A DNA stretch of 10,774 nt from the NCBI GenBank assembly GCA_016301965.1, contig JAEDOO010000057.1:1-10774 (forward strand). Reading direction: 5' to 3'. Under the pieces are notes generated by a model. It was given only the letters and a program-made list of their open reading frames with translations, did not search any database and was not told where the DNA came from. The DNA is from Lachnospiraceae bacterium. GTDB lineage: Bacteria > Bacillota > Clostridia > Lachnospirales > Lachnospiraceae. Shown here one piece after another: positions 1 through 7,114 of the stretch (position 1 is the stretch's first letter; every line of letters starts with the position of its first letter). Both the position numbers and the translations under genes were made by a program.

Positions 1-686
1 TCTTCTTCCTCTTTTGTCTGTCCATAGCGCTGCTTTTTCCTGAGCAGGAGAATATTGTAATTTCCCGACTTTTCATCCTCTTTAAGATCATCCCAGGCAT
101 CCATCAGATAGATGAATTTACCCAGAAAAAATCCCGTCCGGTACAAAAGCTCCTGCCACATATCCTCTTTCACCATAAAAACGCTGCCCAGAAGATGGCC
201 GAAGGTGCCCGCCACCAGATCAATATCCGTGCTGTTTTTCTTTTCCAGTCCGGACAGCTCCTTTATGTACTTTCGGATCACAGCTTCTTTTTCGGGATAC
301 AGCTTTCTGGCCTTTAAAAATGCCCGGCGATATAACCGAAGCCCCACAAGAGCTGACGTCTTTTTCTCGTCCCTCCAGTCATCCAGCAGCTTATACCAGG
401 TCAGTAAAAGACTCATATGGGCCGCATACACCGAAAACTCATTTTCTATCATCAGACGTTTTTTCTGCGGATGGGCAACACAGCGCTTTTTTGAAAATTC
501 CTGTTTCGGCTCATACAGTGAGCTTAACAAAAGAGTCAGAAAGGTCAGATCATAGGACAACGTCATCTGTCCCGATAAGCCATATTCCCTGCGAAGGGCC
601 TGGCACGCACCGCAGTAAAATCCCTTATACGTCTCATATTCCTTTATTTTCAATTCTTCTTTATGAACCGTCACATAACCAAACAT
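1..686 (-). CDS. DUF5685 family protein, 3' end cut by the window edge
   Basis: The N-terminal 228 residues are visible; the gene runs off the left edge without a stop. I recognise the MFGYV start and overall layout of the DUF5685 family, found mainly in Clostridia, whose function is not known. Visible in the sequence: a CxxC pair (C25, C28, in YCGAC) and a later CxxH (C69, H72), which could together form a metal site. Two aspartate-rich motifs, DDWRDE (102-107) and DAWDDLKED (196-204), sit in a mostly helical protein, a pattern reminiscent of the paired Asp-rich motifs of isoprenoid-synthase folds; that likeness is my inference. The start at 686 is set by AGAGGAAA, which overlaps the recQ stop codon; only 10 bases separate the genes, so this is the second gene of a recQ operon. 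No signal peptide or membrane segment is evident. Family call fairly sure, role unknown. Confidence 0.75.
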   Translation of the reverse strand, partial: MFGYVTVHKEELKIKEYETYKGFYCGACQALRREYGLSGQMTLSYDLTFLTLLLSSLYEPKQEFSKKRCVAHPQKKRLMIENEFSVYAAHMSLLLTWYKLLDDWRDEKKTSALVGLRLYRRAFLKARKLYPEKEAVIRKYIKELSGLEKKNSTDIDLVAGTFGHLLGSVFMVKEDMWQELLYRTGFFLGKFIYLMDAWDDLKEDEKSGNYNILLLRKKQRYGQTKEEE

Positions 687-696
687 CGTTTTTCCT

Positions 697-2538
697 CTAC
701 TCTACAGCGCTGTCCTTTTCCCGATACTTTTGAATCTCCTCCAAAAAGCTCTCGCCGTACAATTCAAACTTTTTCTCACCCACACCGGTGACGGCAAGCA
801 TTTCCTCTTTATTCTCCGGAAGCTTGCGGCACATATCCGTAAGCGTCTTATCCGAAAACACCAGATAAGGCGGTACGCCCTGGGCTCTGGCCAGCGCCAT
901 GCGAAGCGACCGCAGTGCTTCAAACAGAGAACTCTCCGCCTCTCCTGCCGCCATGCTTCCCTTTGTCTTCTTCTGTGCCGTTTTTTCCTTTTTCTCCACC
1001 TGTACGGTAAACCTCACCGGCACCTCCTCCAGAAGCAGTTCCTTGCCCTCCGGGGTAATCTTTACCACAGGATAGGGATCTCCCTGCTGCTTTAATAGCT
1101 GCATGCCATACAGTTTATGCAATACCTTTCGCAGCATATGTACCGGCATGCCCCGGAGCGCACCGTATCCGGACAGTCTGTCCAGCCCAAACTGCTTCAC
1201 CTTCTGGGCCGAGCTTCCTCTCAGTGCATCCATAAGCACCTGGGCTCCGTAACGACCGCCGCTTTCCCAGACCATCCGCAAAAGCGCCATGGCCGAATCG
1301 GTCACATCCTGCGCTTCAAAATCACCGCAGCAGCTGCCGCAGTTTCCGCAGGACTCCACCGCCTCCTCTCCAAAATAGCGAAGAATATAGCTGCGCAGAC
1401 AATCCTCGGTAAAACAATAGGCCGTCATCTGGCGAAGCCGTTTGTGATCCTGATCCTTTACGATCGCAAGCTCATGCTCATCCAGCTCATCATTTTCCCG
1501 GGCATGCTCAATAAAATACTGGTTCGTCACCACATCCTGCCCGGAATACAAAAGAATACATACCGCAGGTTCTCCATCCCTGCCGGCACGGCCCGCCTCC
1601 TGATAATAGCTTTCCATGTTTTTCGGCATATTATAATGCACCACATAACGCACATTGGACTTATCGATGCCCATACCAAAAGCATTCGTGGCCACCATTA
1701 CCGGAGACACATCGTAAAGAAAATCCTCCTGATTCCGGGCACGCTCCGCATCCGTGAGCCCCGCATGGTAACGGGTGGCCCGATAGCCCTCCCGGATCAG
1801 CTTATCGCAGATCTCCTCCACATTTTTTCTTGTGGCACAGTAAATAATGCCGCTTTCTTCCCGATGCTTATCCAGGATCGTCAAAAGCTCCTTGTCCTTG
1901 TCCGCCGGCTGGCGCACTTCAAAATAAAGATTTGCCCGGTCAAACCCGGTGGTTTTGACAAAAGGATTTATAAGCCCCAGCATGGCAATACAGTCGTCCC
2001 GCACCGCACGGGTAGCCGTAGCCGTATAAGCCGCCATCACCGGCCGCCGTGGCAGCATGCGGACAAACTCCTGTATTTTAAGATAACTGGGCCGAAAATC
2101 CTGTCCCCACTGGGACACACAGTGCGCCTCATCCACCGCCAGCAAAGAAATGTCCGCAAAACGCGCAAAATCCAGAAACGATTCCGTCAAAAGTCTCTCC
2201 GGAGCCACATAGATCAGCTTATACTGCCCTCTTTTTGCCAGCTGCAGCGCCTTCAAATACTGATTCATGGTCAGCGAACTGTTCAGATATGCCGCATGGA
2301 CCCCCATCTGGTTCAGCGCGGTCACCTGATCCTTCATCAGCGAGATCAAAGGTGATACCACCAGCGTGATCCCCGGAAGCAAAAGCGCCGGCACCTGATA
2401 GCACACCGACTTACCCGCTCCCGTAGGCATAATGCCAAACACATCCCTGCCTCCCAGCACAGCCTCGATCAACTCCTCCTGCCCCGGGCGAAAAGAATCA
2501 TAACCATACAGTTGACGCAAAATCTCTTCTTTTGTCAT
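697..2538 (-). CDS. recQ: ATP-dependent DNA helicase RecQ
   Basis: A 3'-5' DNA helicase of recombination and replication-fork repair, acting in the cytoplasm. At 613 residues it has the full bacterial RecQ layout: motif 0 (FRPGQ, 16-20), Walker A (PTGAGKS, K43), DEAH box (136-139) followed by the aromatic-rich HCVSQWGQDFR loop, motif III (TATAT, 172-176), and motif VI (QEAGRAGRDG, 313-322). The zinc site C380, C397, C400, C403 falls at the same numbers as in E. coli RecQ. A winged-helix RQC domain (about 408-510) and a C-terminal HRDC domain (about 537-605) follow, joined by a Lys-rich linker. The frame stays open upstream to 2592, but the start at 2538 is preferred because AAGGAG lies 8-10 bases upstream and the candidate promoter lies inside the longer version. 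It is first in an operon with the DUF5685 gene and is separated from pfkA by a strong terminator. Confidence 0.97.
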   Translation of the reverse strand: MTKEEILRQLYGYDSFRPGQEELIEAVLGGRDVFGIMPTGAGKSVCYQVPALLLPGITLVVSPLISLMKDQVTALNQMGVHAAYLNSSLTMNQYLKALQLAKRGQYKLIYVAPERLLTESFLDFARFADISLLAVDEAHCVSQWGQDFRPSYLKIQEFVRMLPRRPVMAAYTATATRAVRDDCIAMLGLINPFVKTTGFDRANLYFEVRQPADKDKELLTILDKHREESGIIYCATRKNVEEICDKLIREGYRATRYHAGLTDAERARNQEDFLYDVSPVMVATNAFGMGIDKSNVRYVVHYNMPKNMESYYQEAGRAGRDGEPAVCILLYSGQDVVTNQYFIEHARENDELDEHELAIVKDQDHKRLRQMTAYCFTEDCLRSYILRYFGEEAVESCGNCGSCCGDFEAQDVTDSAMALLRMVWESGGRYGAQVLMDALRGSSAQKVKQFGLDRLSGYGALRGMPVHMLRKVLHKLYGMQLLKQQGDPYPVVKITPEGKELLLEEVPVRFTVQVEKKEKTAQKKTKGSMAAGEAESSLFEALRSLRMALARAQGVPPYLVFSDKTLTDMCRKLPENKEEMLAVTGVGEKKFELYGESFLEEIQKYREKDSAVE

Positions 2539-2580
2539 ACCATCCTCTCCTTTTCTTCTCTCTCCCGGCATTGTCCTCCC

Positions 2581-2590
2581 ATTGTACCAC
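2581..2590 (-). promoter_or_regulatory. Candidate extended -10 promoter for recQ
   Basis: On the minus strand TGGTACAAT is an extended -10 element (TGn then TACAAT). No good -35 is found at 16-18 bases. It lies just downstream of the pfkA terminator and would give a leader of about 36 bases before recQ. Confidence 0.4.
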
Positions 2591-2600
2591 ACCCATCAAC

Positions 2601-2699
2601 AAAGAAAAAGGCCTGCTGCGCCCTTTGGTTCCCTCTGTTATATTTCTTTTCAAGTGATGGAAAAAAATATAACAGAGGAACCCAAAGGGCGCAGCAGGC
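2601..2699 (-). terminator. Very long intrinsic terminator after pfkA
   Basis: Arms 2611-2645 and 2665-2699 form a 35-position stem with two non-Watson-Crick positions; one of these is a G.U wobble only in the minus-strand transcript. On the minus strand the stem is followed by TTTTTCTTTG. It begins 17 bases past the pfkA stop. The stem is far longer than usual for an intrinsic terminator, and no matching T-run follows on the plus strand. Confidence 0.85.
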
Positions 2700-2716
2700 T
2701 CACTCACCCAAAAAAA

Positions 2717-3754
2717 TCAGAATTTATGCTTCAGAGGATTGATGGTACCTGCAGCTCCCAGGTTAAAATTACCATAGCTGTAAGACAGAGTCTGCGCAAT
2801 CTCAAACTGTTCCTTAGAGATCTGCTTCTTCATGCTCAATCCCTCATTGATATCGAAGTCAACGATCTCACCACTCTTGATACCAACGATACGCTTGGTC
2901 TCACCGCGAAGCAGAAGATCCACAGCGTACGCCCCCATAAGGGAACCGTAAAAACGGTCACGACAGCTGGGCGAGCCGCCGCGCTGCATATGACCCAGGA
3001 TCGTGGCACGTGTTTCAATACCGGTAGCAGCTTCGATACGTTTGGCCATGCTGGTGGAATGTCCGATACCCTCAGCATTGATAATGATATGATGCGTCTT
3101 ACCTCTGGAACGGTTCAGAATGATCTTCTCGATCAGCTTCTGCTCATCGTAGTCATAATATTCCGGAAGCAGAATATCATCGGCACCATTGGCAATACCA
3201 CACCACAGAGCAATATATCCGGCATGACGTCCCATAACCTCAATTACAGAACAGCGCTCATGGGAAGCAGAAGTGTCTCTGATCTTATCGATAGCTTCCA
3301 TAGCTGTATTGATAGCCGTATCAAAACCAATGGTATAATCTGTGCAGGCAATATCCAGATCGATGGTTCCGGGAACACCGATAGCGTTGATTCCCTCATT
3401 GGCCAGCTTCTGTGCACCGGCGAAAGATCCGTCTCCACCGATAACTACCAGACCATCGATACCATTCTTTTTACAGGTCTCTACTGCAGTAGCCAAACCT
3501 TCCGGGGTACGCATCTCAGGACATCTAGCGGTATACAGAATCGTACCACCACGCTGAATGATGTCAGAAACATCACGGCTGGTCATGTCTACCATCTCAT
3601 TATTGATCAGGCCATCATAGCCCTTCAGGATACCCTTTACGGAAACGTTCTGAGCCAGGGCTCTTCTTACGACCGCACGGATCGCCGCGTTCATACCCGG
3701 TGCATCACCACCGCTGGTCAGGACACCAATTGTCTTAACTTTTTTCTCTGCCAT
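2717..3754 (-). CDS. pfkA: ATP-dependent 6-phosphofructokinase
   Basis: Phosphorylates fructose 6-phosphate to fructose 1,6-bisphosphate, the committed step of glycolysis. At 345 residues it is slightly longer than the classic 320-residue bacterial enzyme. Visible motifs: the nucleotide-binding SGGDAPGMN (14-22), GGDGS (106-110), the catalytic PGTIDLD (128-134), MGR (174-176) and HMQRGG (255-260). Gly rather than Asp in GGDGS (G109), and PGTID rather than PKTID (G129), mark it as ATP- rather than pyrophosphate-dependent. The basic residues R26 and R30 sit near the allosteric effector positions known in E. coli PfkA. The residue between the two catalytic aspartates is Leu133, where most characterised enzymes have Asn. 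The start is set by GGAGGAG 9 bases upstream. It has its own promoter and terminator, so it is probably monocistronic. Confidence 0.97.
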   Translation of the reverse strand: MAEKKVKTIGVLTSGGDAPGMNAAIRAVVRRALAQNVSVKGILKGYDGLINNEMVDMTSRDVSDIIQRGGTILYTARCPEMRTPEGLATAVETCKKNGIDGLVVIGGDGSFAGAQKLANEGINAIGVPGTIDLDIACTDYTIGFDTAINTAMEAIDKIRDTSASHERCSVIEVMGRHAGYIALWCGIANGADDILLPEYYDYDEQKLIEKIILNRSRGKTHHIIINAEGIGHSTSMAKRIEAATGIETRATILGHMQRGGSPSCRDRFYGSLMGAYAVDLLLRGETKRIVGIKSGEIVDFDINEGLSMKKQISKEQFEIAQTLSYSYGNFNLGAAGTINPLKHKF

Positions 3755-3802
3755 AATAAACTACTCCTCCATAATGAAATAGCACAAAACACAATTTTTC
3801 TA

Positions 3803-3831
3803 ATGGTAGCATAATTTTTTCCGTAATTCAA
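3803..3831 (-). promoter_or_regulatory. Sigma-A-type promoter of pfkA
   Basis: On the minus strand TTGAAT (3826-3831), a 17-base spacer, then TACCAT (3803-3808) preceded by TGC, an extended -10. The predicted start near 3796 leaves a leader of about 42 bases. No clear terminator for the upstream sdaAA gene was found in 3804-3907, so read-through into pfkA cannot be ruled out. Confidence 0.55.
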
Positions 3832-3907
3832 TATCCCATCGCTAAATGCAAAGAGCTGATTTTGTGCAATCTGCATATTTCCTTCTGTTGTTTTCGTTAC
3901 AAATATA

Positions 3908-4771
3908 TCAAGCCATCTGTTCCCGAATTTTCTCGCCCGTGGGGGTAGCTGCCAATCCTCCTGTTCCGGTTTCCTTCAGACAGGCCGGCATGCATATACC
4001 GATGCTCTTCATGGCATCGATCACCTCATCTGGAGGAATACGACTGCTGATTCCCGCCATAGCCATGTCTGCTGCTGTCAATGCATTAACACTGCCAATC
4101 ACATTTCTCTTGACGCAGGGTACCTCCACCAGACCTGCTACGGGATCGCAGGCTAATCCCAGAAGAGATTTAAGCGCCAAAGCTGCCGCTGTTGATATCT
4201 TCCGGGCATCTCCTCCAGCCAGATACGCTGCTGCTCCCGCCGCCATGGCAGAAGCAGAGCCGATCTCTGCCTGACATCCACCACTGGCCCCCGCCAGAAA
4301 AGCACGATTGGCAATGACTCCGCCGATCCCGGCTGCCACAAACATGGCCTCTGTCATTCTGTCATCCGTAAACTGTTTTTCCCGCTGCAGATTCAAAAGC
4401 ACTGCGGGCATCACACCGCAGGAGCCTGCGGTAGGTGCTGCTACGATCTTTTTCATACAGGCATTGGATTCACCCATCTTGATCGCCGTTTCCATTACAC
4501 GACCAATAAAACTACCACAGTAAAGCCAGCCCTCTTTACGTGCATTTGCGAGTTTTTCACCGTCACCACCCACTAGTCCACTCTGGGACAACAGCGCCTT
4601 TTCATAATCTTCATCTGCCTTTTTCATGGTCAGATACAATTTTTTTGTTGCTTCAAAAGATTCTTTGCGACTGACACCTCTCTGCTGCATATCATCCAGC
4701 AGCACTAATTCCCAGAACGCGCATTTTTTCTCCTCCGCGTCGTAGCAGAGCTCTTCTAAAGATGAATACAT
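3908..4771 (-). CDS. sdaAA: L-serine dehydratase, iron-sulfur-dependent, alpha subunit
   Basis: Catalytic subunit of the two-chain [4Fe-4S] L-serine dehydratase, which deaminates L-serine to pyruvate and ammonia in the cytoplasm. The 287 residues cover the whole alpha domain. Cysteines in the family motifs are C118 (PTAGSCG), C166 (GASGGCQAEIG), C208 (GLACDPVAG) and C219 (VEVPC). The spacings C166-C208 (42) and C208-C219 (11) match those of the three cluster-ligating cysteines known from the single-chain bacterial enzyme, so these three are the likely cluster ligands. The start at 4771 is set by AGGAGAG, which overlaps the sdaAB stop codon with 10 bases between genes. It is last in the four-gene operon. 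The cluster is oxygen-labile in this family, which fits an anaerobic host. Confidence 0.96.
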   Translation of the reverse strand: MYSSLEELCYDAEEKKCAFWELVLLDDMQQRGVSRKESFEATKKLYLTMKKADEDYEKALLSQSGLVGGDGEKLANARKEGWLYCGSFIGRVMETAIKMGESNACMKKIVAAPTAGSCGVMPAVLLNLQREKQFTDDRMTEAMFVAAGIGGVIANRAFLAGASGGCQAEIGSASAMAAGAAAYLAGGDARKISTAAALALKSLLGLACDPVAGLVEVPCVKRNVIGSVNALTAADMAMAGISSRIPPDEVIDAMKSIGICMPACLKETGTGGLAATPTGEKIREQMA

Positions 4772-4781
4772 ACTATCTCTC

Positions 4782-5441
4782 CTATGCCAGACTCAGATAC
4801 GTTACTTTCAGCACACCTTCTGCATGCTCCAACCAGCGGATTCCTTCTTCGGGAACCTCCTGATCACATTCTACCACCATAACTGCTTTGCCGCCCCGTC
4901 CGTCACGATACAACTGCATCGTGGCGATATTCACACTCTTGTGGGACAACATACTGGTCACTTCGGCCACATGCCCCGGCTGATCCTGATTGTGAACGAT
5001 CAATGTAGGATAGTCACCACTGAAATTCGCCGTCAGTCCGTCAATCTCGTTGACAAGAATACGTCCTCCTCCCACAGAAGAGGCAACGATCTCCAGTTTT
5101 TTCCCGGACTCTCCGGTCAGAAACATTTTCACGGAATTGGGATGGGCATCGGTAAGCATAATACTTCCAAAAGAAAAAGAAAGGCCTTCCTGCCCGGCCA
5201 CCTCAAAACTTATCCGGATTCTTTCGTCATCCACATCCATCCCCAAAAGCCCGGCTACCAATGCTCGATCAGTACCATGTCCTTTTCCGGTAGCCAGAAA
5301 AGATCCGTGCAGCAATATCTTAGCCTCTATGATCTTTTCTGCCATCAATTTTCTGGCAATACGGCCGATACGCACCGCTCCGGCCGTATGAGAGCTTGAC
5401 GGACCAACCATGGCCGGTCCGATAATGTCCAACATATTCAT
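4782..5441 (-). CDS. sdaAB: L-serine dehydratase, iron-sulfur-dependent, beta subunit
   Basis: The 219-residue partner of the alpha subunit. The N-terminal beta domain carries the family motif GPSSSHTAGAVRIG (13-26), and the C-terminal ACT domain (about 145-219) carries the ligand-loop signature DQPGHVAEVTSML with VNIATM. In related enzymes this domain takes part in substrate or effector serine binding. The open frame continues far upstream, but the start at 5441 is chosen because AGGAGG lies about 10 bases before it, the N terminus then matches the family, and its ATG overlaps the stop of the upstream regulator gene by four bases (ATGA). That overlap implies translational coupling. A second in-frame ATG two codons on is possible but further from the ribosome binding site. 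Confidence 0.95.
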   Translation of the reverse strand: MNMLDIIGPAMVGPSSSHTAGAVRIGRIARKLMAEKIIEAKILLHGSFLATGKGHGTDRALVAGLLGMDVDDERIRISFEVAGQEGLSFSFGSIMLTDAHPNSVKMFLTGESGKKLEIVASSVGGGRILVNEIDGLTANFSGDYPTLIVHNQDQPGHVAEVTSMLSHKSVNIATMQLYRDGRGGKAVMVVECDQEVPEEGIRWLEHAEGVLKVTYLSLA

Positions 5442-5869
5442 TGCCGCCCTTCCTCCTGCTGCTCTATGTGACTCTGATAAAAGCGAATCGCCATTTCCTC
5501 TGTCAGCTGTCGTCTGAATTCTGTTGCAGAAAGCTTCGCCAGACGTTCCGGCAAACACATCCTCTCTTCCTGCTCCGTGATATTTTGTCCATACAAGCGA
5601 CACAGCATCTCATCGCTGTATGCCGACAACGTGCTGCTTTTGCCTCCGGGATAAGACAGGATATCCTCCTCCCGGCAGTCCAGTGCCCGGCATAATGCCT
5701 GCACCACCTCCACAGATGCTCCGGATAAATTCCTTGTTCCCTGCTCATACGCCTGAATTGACCGCAGACTCGTCCCTGCCAGCTGCGCCAGTTCTTTTTG
5801 GGTAAAACCTCTCTTTTTTCTCTGCATTTTCAGCCAATAGGCTTTCCCGGATGTATCCTGTGTATGCAT
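5438..5869 (-). CDS. XRE (Cro/CI) family transcriptional regulator of the serine dehydratase operon
   Basis: A 143-residue protein with an N-terminal HTH_3-type DNA-binding domain (about 11-66): recognition region TQKELAQLAG (23-32), then SLRSIQAYEQG (34-44), then the ALCRALDCREEDI segment typical of the end of this fold. The C-terminal 75 residues are charged and probably helical; I do not recognise them as a known ligand-binding domain. The start codon follows directly on the TAA of the upstream gene, with GAGGAAG 7 bases before it. The stop overlaps sdaAB by ATGA. This tight packing suggests it controls, or is controlled with, serine dehydratase. Autoregulation is plausible, but no operator can be assigned. 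No promoter was found between it and its neighbours. Confidence 0.85.
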   Translation of the reverse strand: MHTQDTSGKAYWLKMQRKKRGFTQKELAQLAGTSLRSIQAYEQGTRNLSGASVEVVQALCRALDCREEDILSYPGGKSSTLSAYSDEMLCRLYGQNITEQEERMCLPERLAKLSATEFRRQLTEEMAIRFYQSHIEQQEEGRQ

Positions 5870-6505
5870 TTACACACTTCCTCTTTCTTTTGCCCGTTCC
5901 AGTCGGCGGGCTCTCGCCAGTCTGACGGTGTAGCGTTCTTCACTGGCAAATACCGCCAGTCTCATTTTTTTCTCCTCCGCTTTAATGCCCAGACCATTCA
6001 GTTTTTTTATCTGCTTAATCGCCGCATTCAGTTCCTTCTGTTTTTCCTCCAGCTGCTTTAATGTAAAACAACTCTTCTCCTGAGCCGCCTGACATACACC
6101 AAACTGCGCCTCCAGAATTCTGTGATGCTCAAAGGACACAAACAGTGTATACGTACTTGTATTTCCTTGTCGGGGAACCAGTTTAAAGGGACGCTTTCTC
6201 TCATCGGTGCGTACGATATCATATCCTTCTTTGTCCAGAAAGCGACGAAGTTTCGTCAGACGGCCTTCCAGATCCGCAAATCCGGCTGCCATATTTTCCG
6301 CGTCATCCAGTACCCATACTGCCCGCAGAGCATCCTGACTGTCATCTCTTTCGATAGCATCTCGTCCTACATCGGGATTTTCCACCGTCATTGCTACCAG
6401 TCGGGCTGTTTTATCGGAGATTTCCATTCCGCAGCGCAGCTGCAGCATGGCAATTCTTCCTATCTCCATATTTTTTTTCATTCTATCTGTAATATCTGAT
6501 TTCAT
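5870..6505 (-). CDS. Unrecognised 211-residue protein, first gene of the sdaAB-sdaAA operon
   Basis: I do not recognise the family. The protein is soluble-looking, with no signal peptide or membrane helix. Residues about 1-60 are helical and charged; a mixed middle segment (about 90-140) contains LTKLRRFLDKEGYDIVRTDERKRPF and a probable beta stretch (STYTLFVSF); a Lys/Glu-rich stretch at about 150-175 looks coiled-coil; the C terminus is Arg-rich and could bind nucleic acid. The frame is open to 6601, but the start is placed at 6505 because GGGGG lies 7 bases upstream and a good promoter (6534-6562) lies inside the longer version; an ATG at 6508 is the alternative. It ends in a TAA that abuts the ATG of the XRE regulator. 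Real coding is supported by the operon packing, ribosome binding site and promoter. Confidence 0.8.
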   Translation of the reverse strand: MKSDITDRMKKNMEIGRIAMLQLRCGMEISDKTARLVAMTVENPDVGRDAIERDDSQDALRAVWVLDDAENMAAGFADLEGRLTKLRRFLDKEGYDIVRTDERKRPFKLVPRQGNTSTYTLFVSFEHHRILEAQFGVCQAAQEKSCFTLKQLEEKQKELNAAIKQIKKLNGLGIKAEEKKMRLAVFASEERYTVRLARARRLERAKERGSV

Positions 6506-6533
6506 CATAACACCCCCGTTTATTGATAGCTCC

Positions 6534-6562
6534 AGAATAGCATACCCACATTTATTTTTCAA
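6534..6562 (-). promoter_or_regulatory. Sigma-A-type promoter of the serine dehydratase operon
   Basis: On the minus strand TTGAAA (6557-6562), a 17-base spacer, TATTCT (6534-6539) preceded by TGC (extended -10). Predicted start near 6527, leaving a leader of about 20 bases before the 211-residue protein. Confidence 0.65.
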
Positions 6563-6601
6563 TATTCTTTCACAATCATCACACTTTTGTGTTATTTTCA
6601 C

Positions 6602-6639
6602 AGAAAAAGGAGAAAAAAATTATTTTTTCTCCTTTTTCT
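6602..6639 (-). terminator. Perfect AT-rich hairpin at the end of the small membrane protein gene
   Basis: Arms 6602-6618 and 6623-6639 are a perfect 17-bp inverted repeat with a 4-base loop that contains the gene's TAA stop. One strand of the stem is purine-only and the other pyrimidine-only. It may terminate the minus-strand transcript, but it is low in G+C and the bases after it (TGTGAAAATAAC) are not a clean T-run, so the function is uncertain. Confidence 0.4.
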
Positions 6640-6979
6640 CTGTCTGTGTTCTGTTTTTTCTGTCTTTGTGAAGCATGCCGCTGATGCAAAAGATCAGCAC
6701 CATTGCCGCCGCATACTGCATAGTCACCACAAGGATCGCGGTAACCAGTCTTTTTTTTGGCGTAGCCGCCGGTATGAAAGCCAGTACCAGTACTGTCACC
6801 ACCAGAAGCACTGCTGCCGTAATCAGGATCCTGACCCCCGCCGCCGAAACAACAGCGTTTGACGGACCGGATGCGGCATCATCCGCTTTTTTCTTTTTCG
6901 CTTTTTGTATAAGCATCAGCCCCAGTGCCATTCCTATACAGGGAATCAGGCAGCAAATCACGGTCATTGCTGTACTCAT
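6620..6979 (-). CDS. Small membrane protein of unknown function with three transmembrane helices
   Basis: A 119-residue protein not assigned to a family. Three hydrophobic segments are visible: about 5-25 (VICCLIPCIGMALGLMLI), about 50-70 (VRILITAAVLLVVTVLVLAF) and about 78-105 (LVTAILVVTMQYAAAMVLIF). Between the first two is a Lys/Asp/Ala-rich loop (AKKKKADDAASG), and the C-terminal tail is strongly basic (HKDRKNRTQTEKKEKK). By the positive-inside rule the tail and first loop are probably cytoplasmic. The start at 6979 is chosen for AAGGAG 8 bases upstream. Longer in-frame starts at 7036 and 7090 have poor ribosome binding sites, and a candidate promoter overlaps 7036. It is downstream of, and on the same strand as, the small RNA-like element at 7115-7250. 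Confidence 0.65.
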   Translation of the reverse strand: MSTAMTVICCLIPCIGMALGLMLIQKAKKKKADDAASGPSNAVVSAAGVRILITAAVLLVVTVLVLAFIPAATPKKRLVTAILVVTMQYAAAMVLIFCISGMLHKDRKNRTQTEKKEKK

Positions 6980-7021
6980 CTTCTGTTCTCCTTCTTTTGC
7001 TTCATAATCTAATTCAGTATC

Positions 7022-7050
7022 AGTATGGCTCGACATTTTCCATCCGTCAA
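7022..7050 (-). promoter_or_regulatory. Candidate promoter of the small membrane protein gene
   Basis: On the minus strand TTGACG (7045-7050), a 17-base spacer, then CATACT (7022-7027). A second possibility is TTGTCG with TATAAT at 18-base spacing (7090-7119), which overlaps the terminal hairpin of the upstream RNA-like element. Confidence 0.45.
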
Positions 7051-7114
7051 GTGTTCTTTTGTTACTGCTCACTGGCAAACCAGTAAACAATTATATTCTT
7101 TTTTCTCTGCACGC

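Noticed and set aside
1117..2355. A 412-codon plus-strand open frame opposite recQ
   Set aside because: It lies wholly antisense to an intact RecQ with all motifs, has His/Ile/Arg-rich antisense-type composition and no known domain.
2646..2664. Resemblance of TTTCAAGTGATGG in the pfkA terminator loop to TTTCAAGTAATG in the small RNA copies
   Set aside because: The match is short, on opposite strands relative to the transcripts, and flanked by unrelated sequence; probably chance.
2582..3814. A 410-codon plus-strand open frame opposite pfkA
   Set aside because: Antisense shadow of a complete PfkA; it also runs through the terminator stem and the pfkA promoter.
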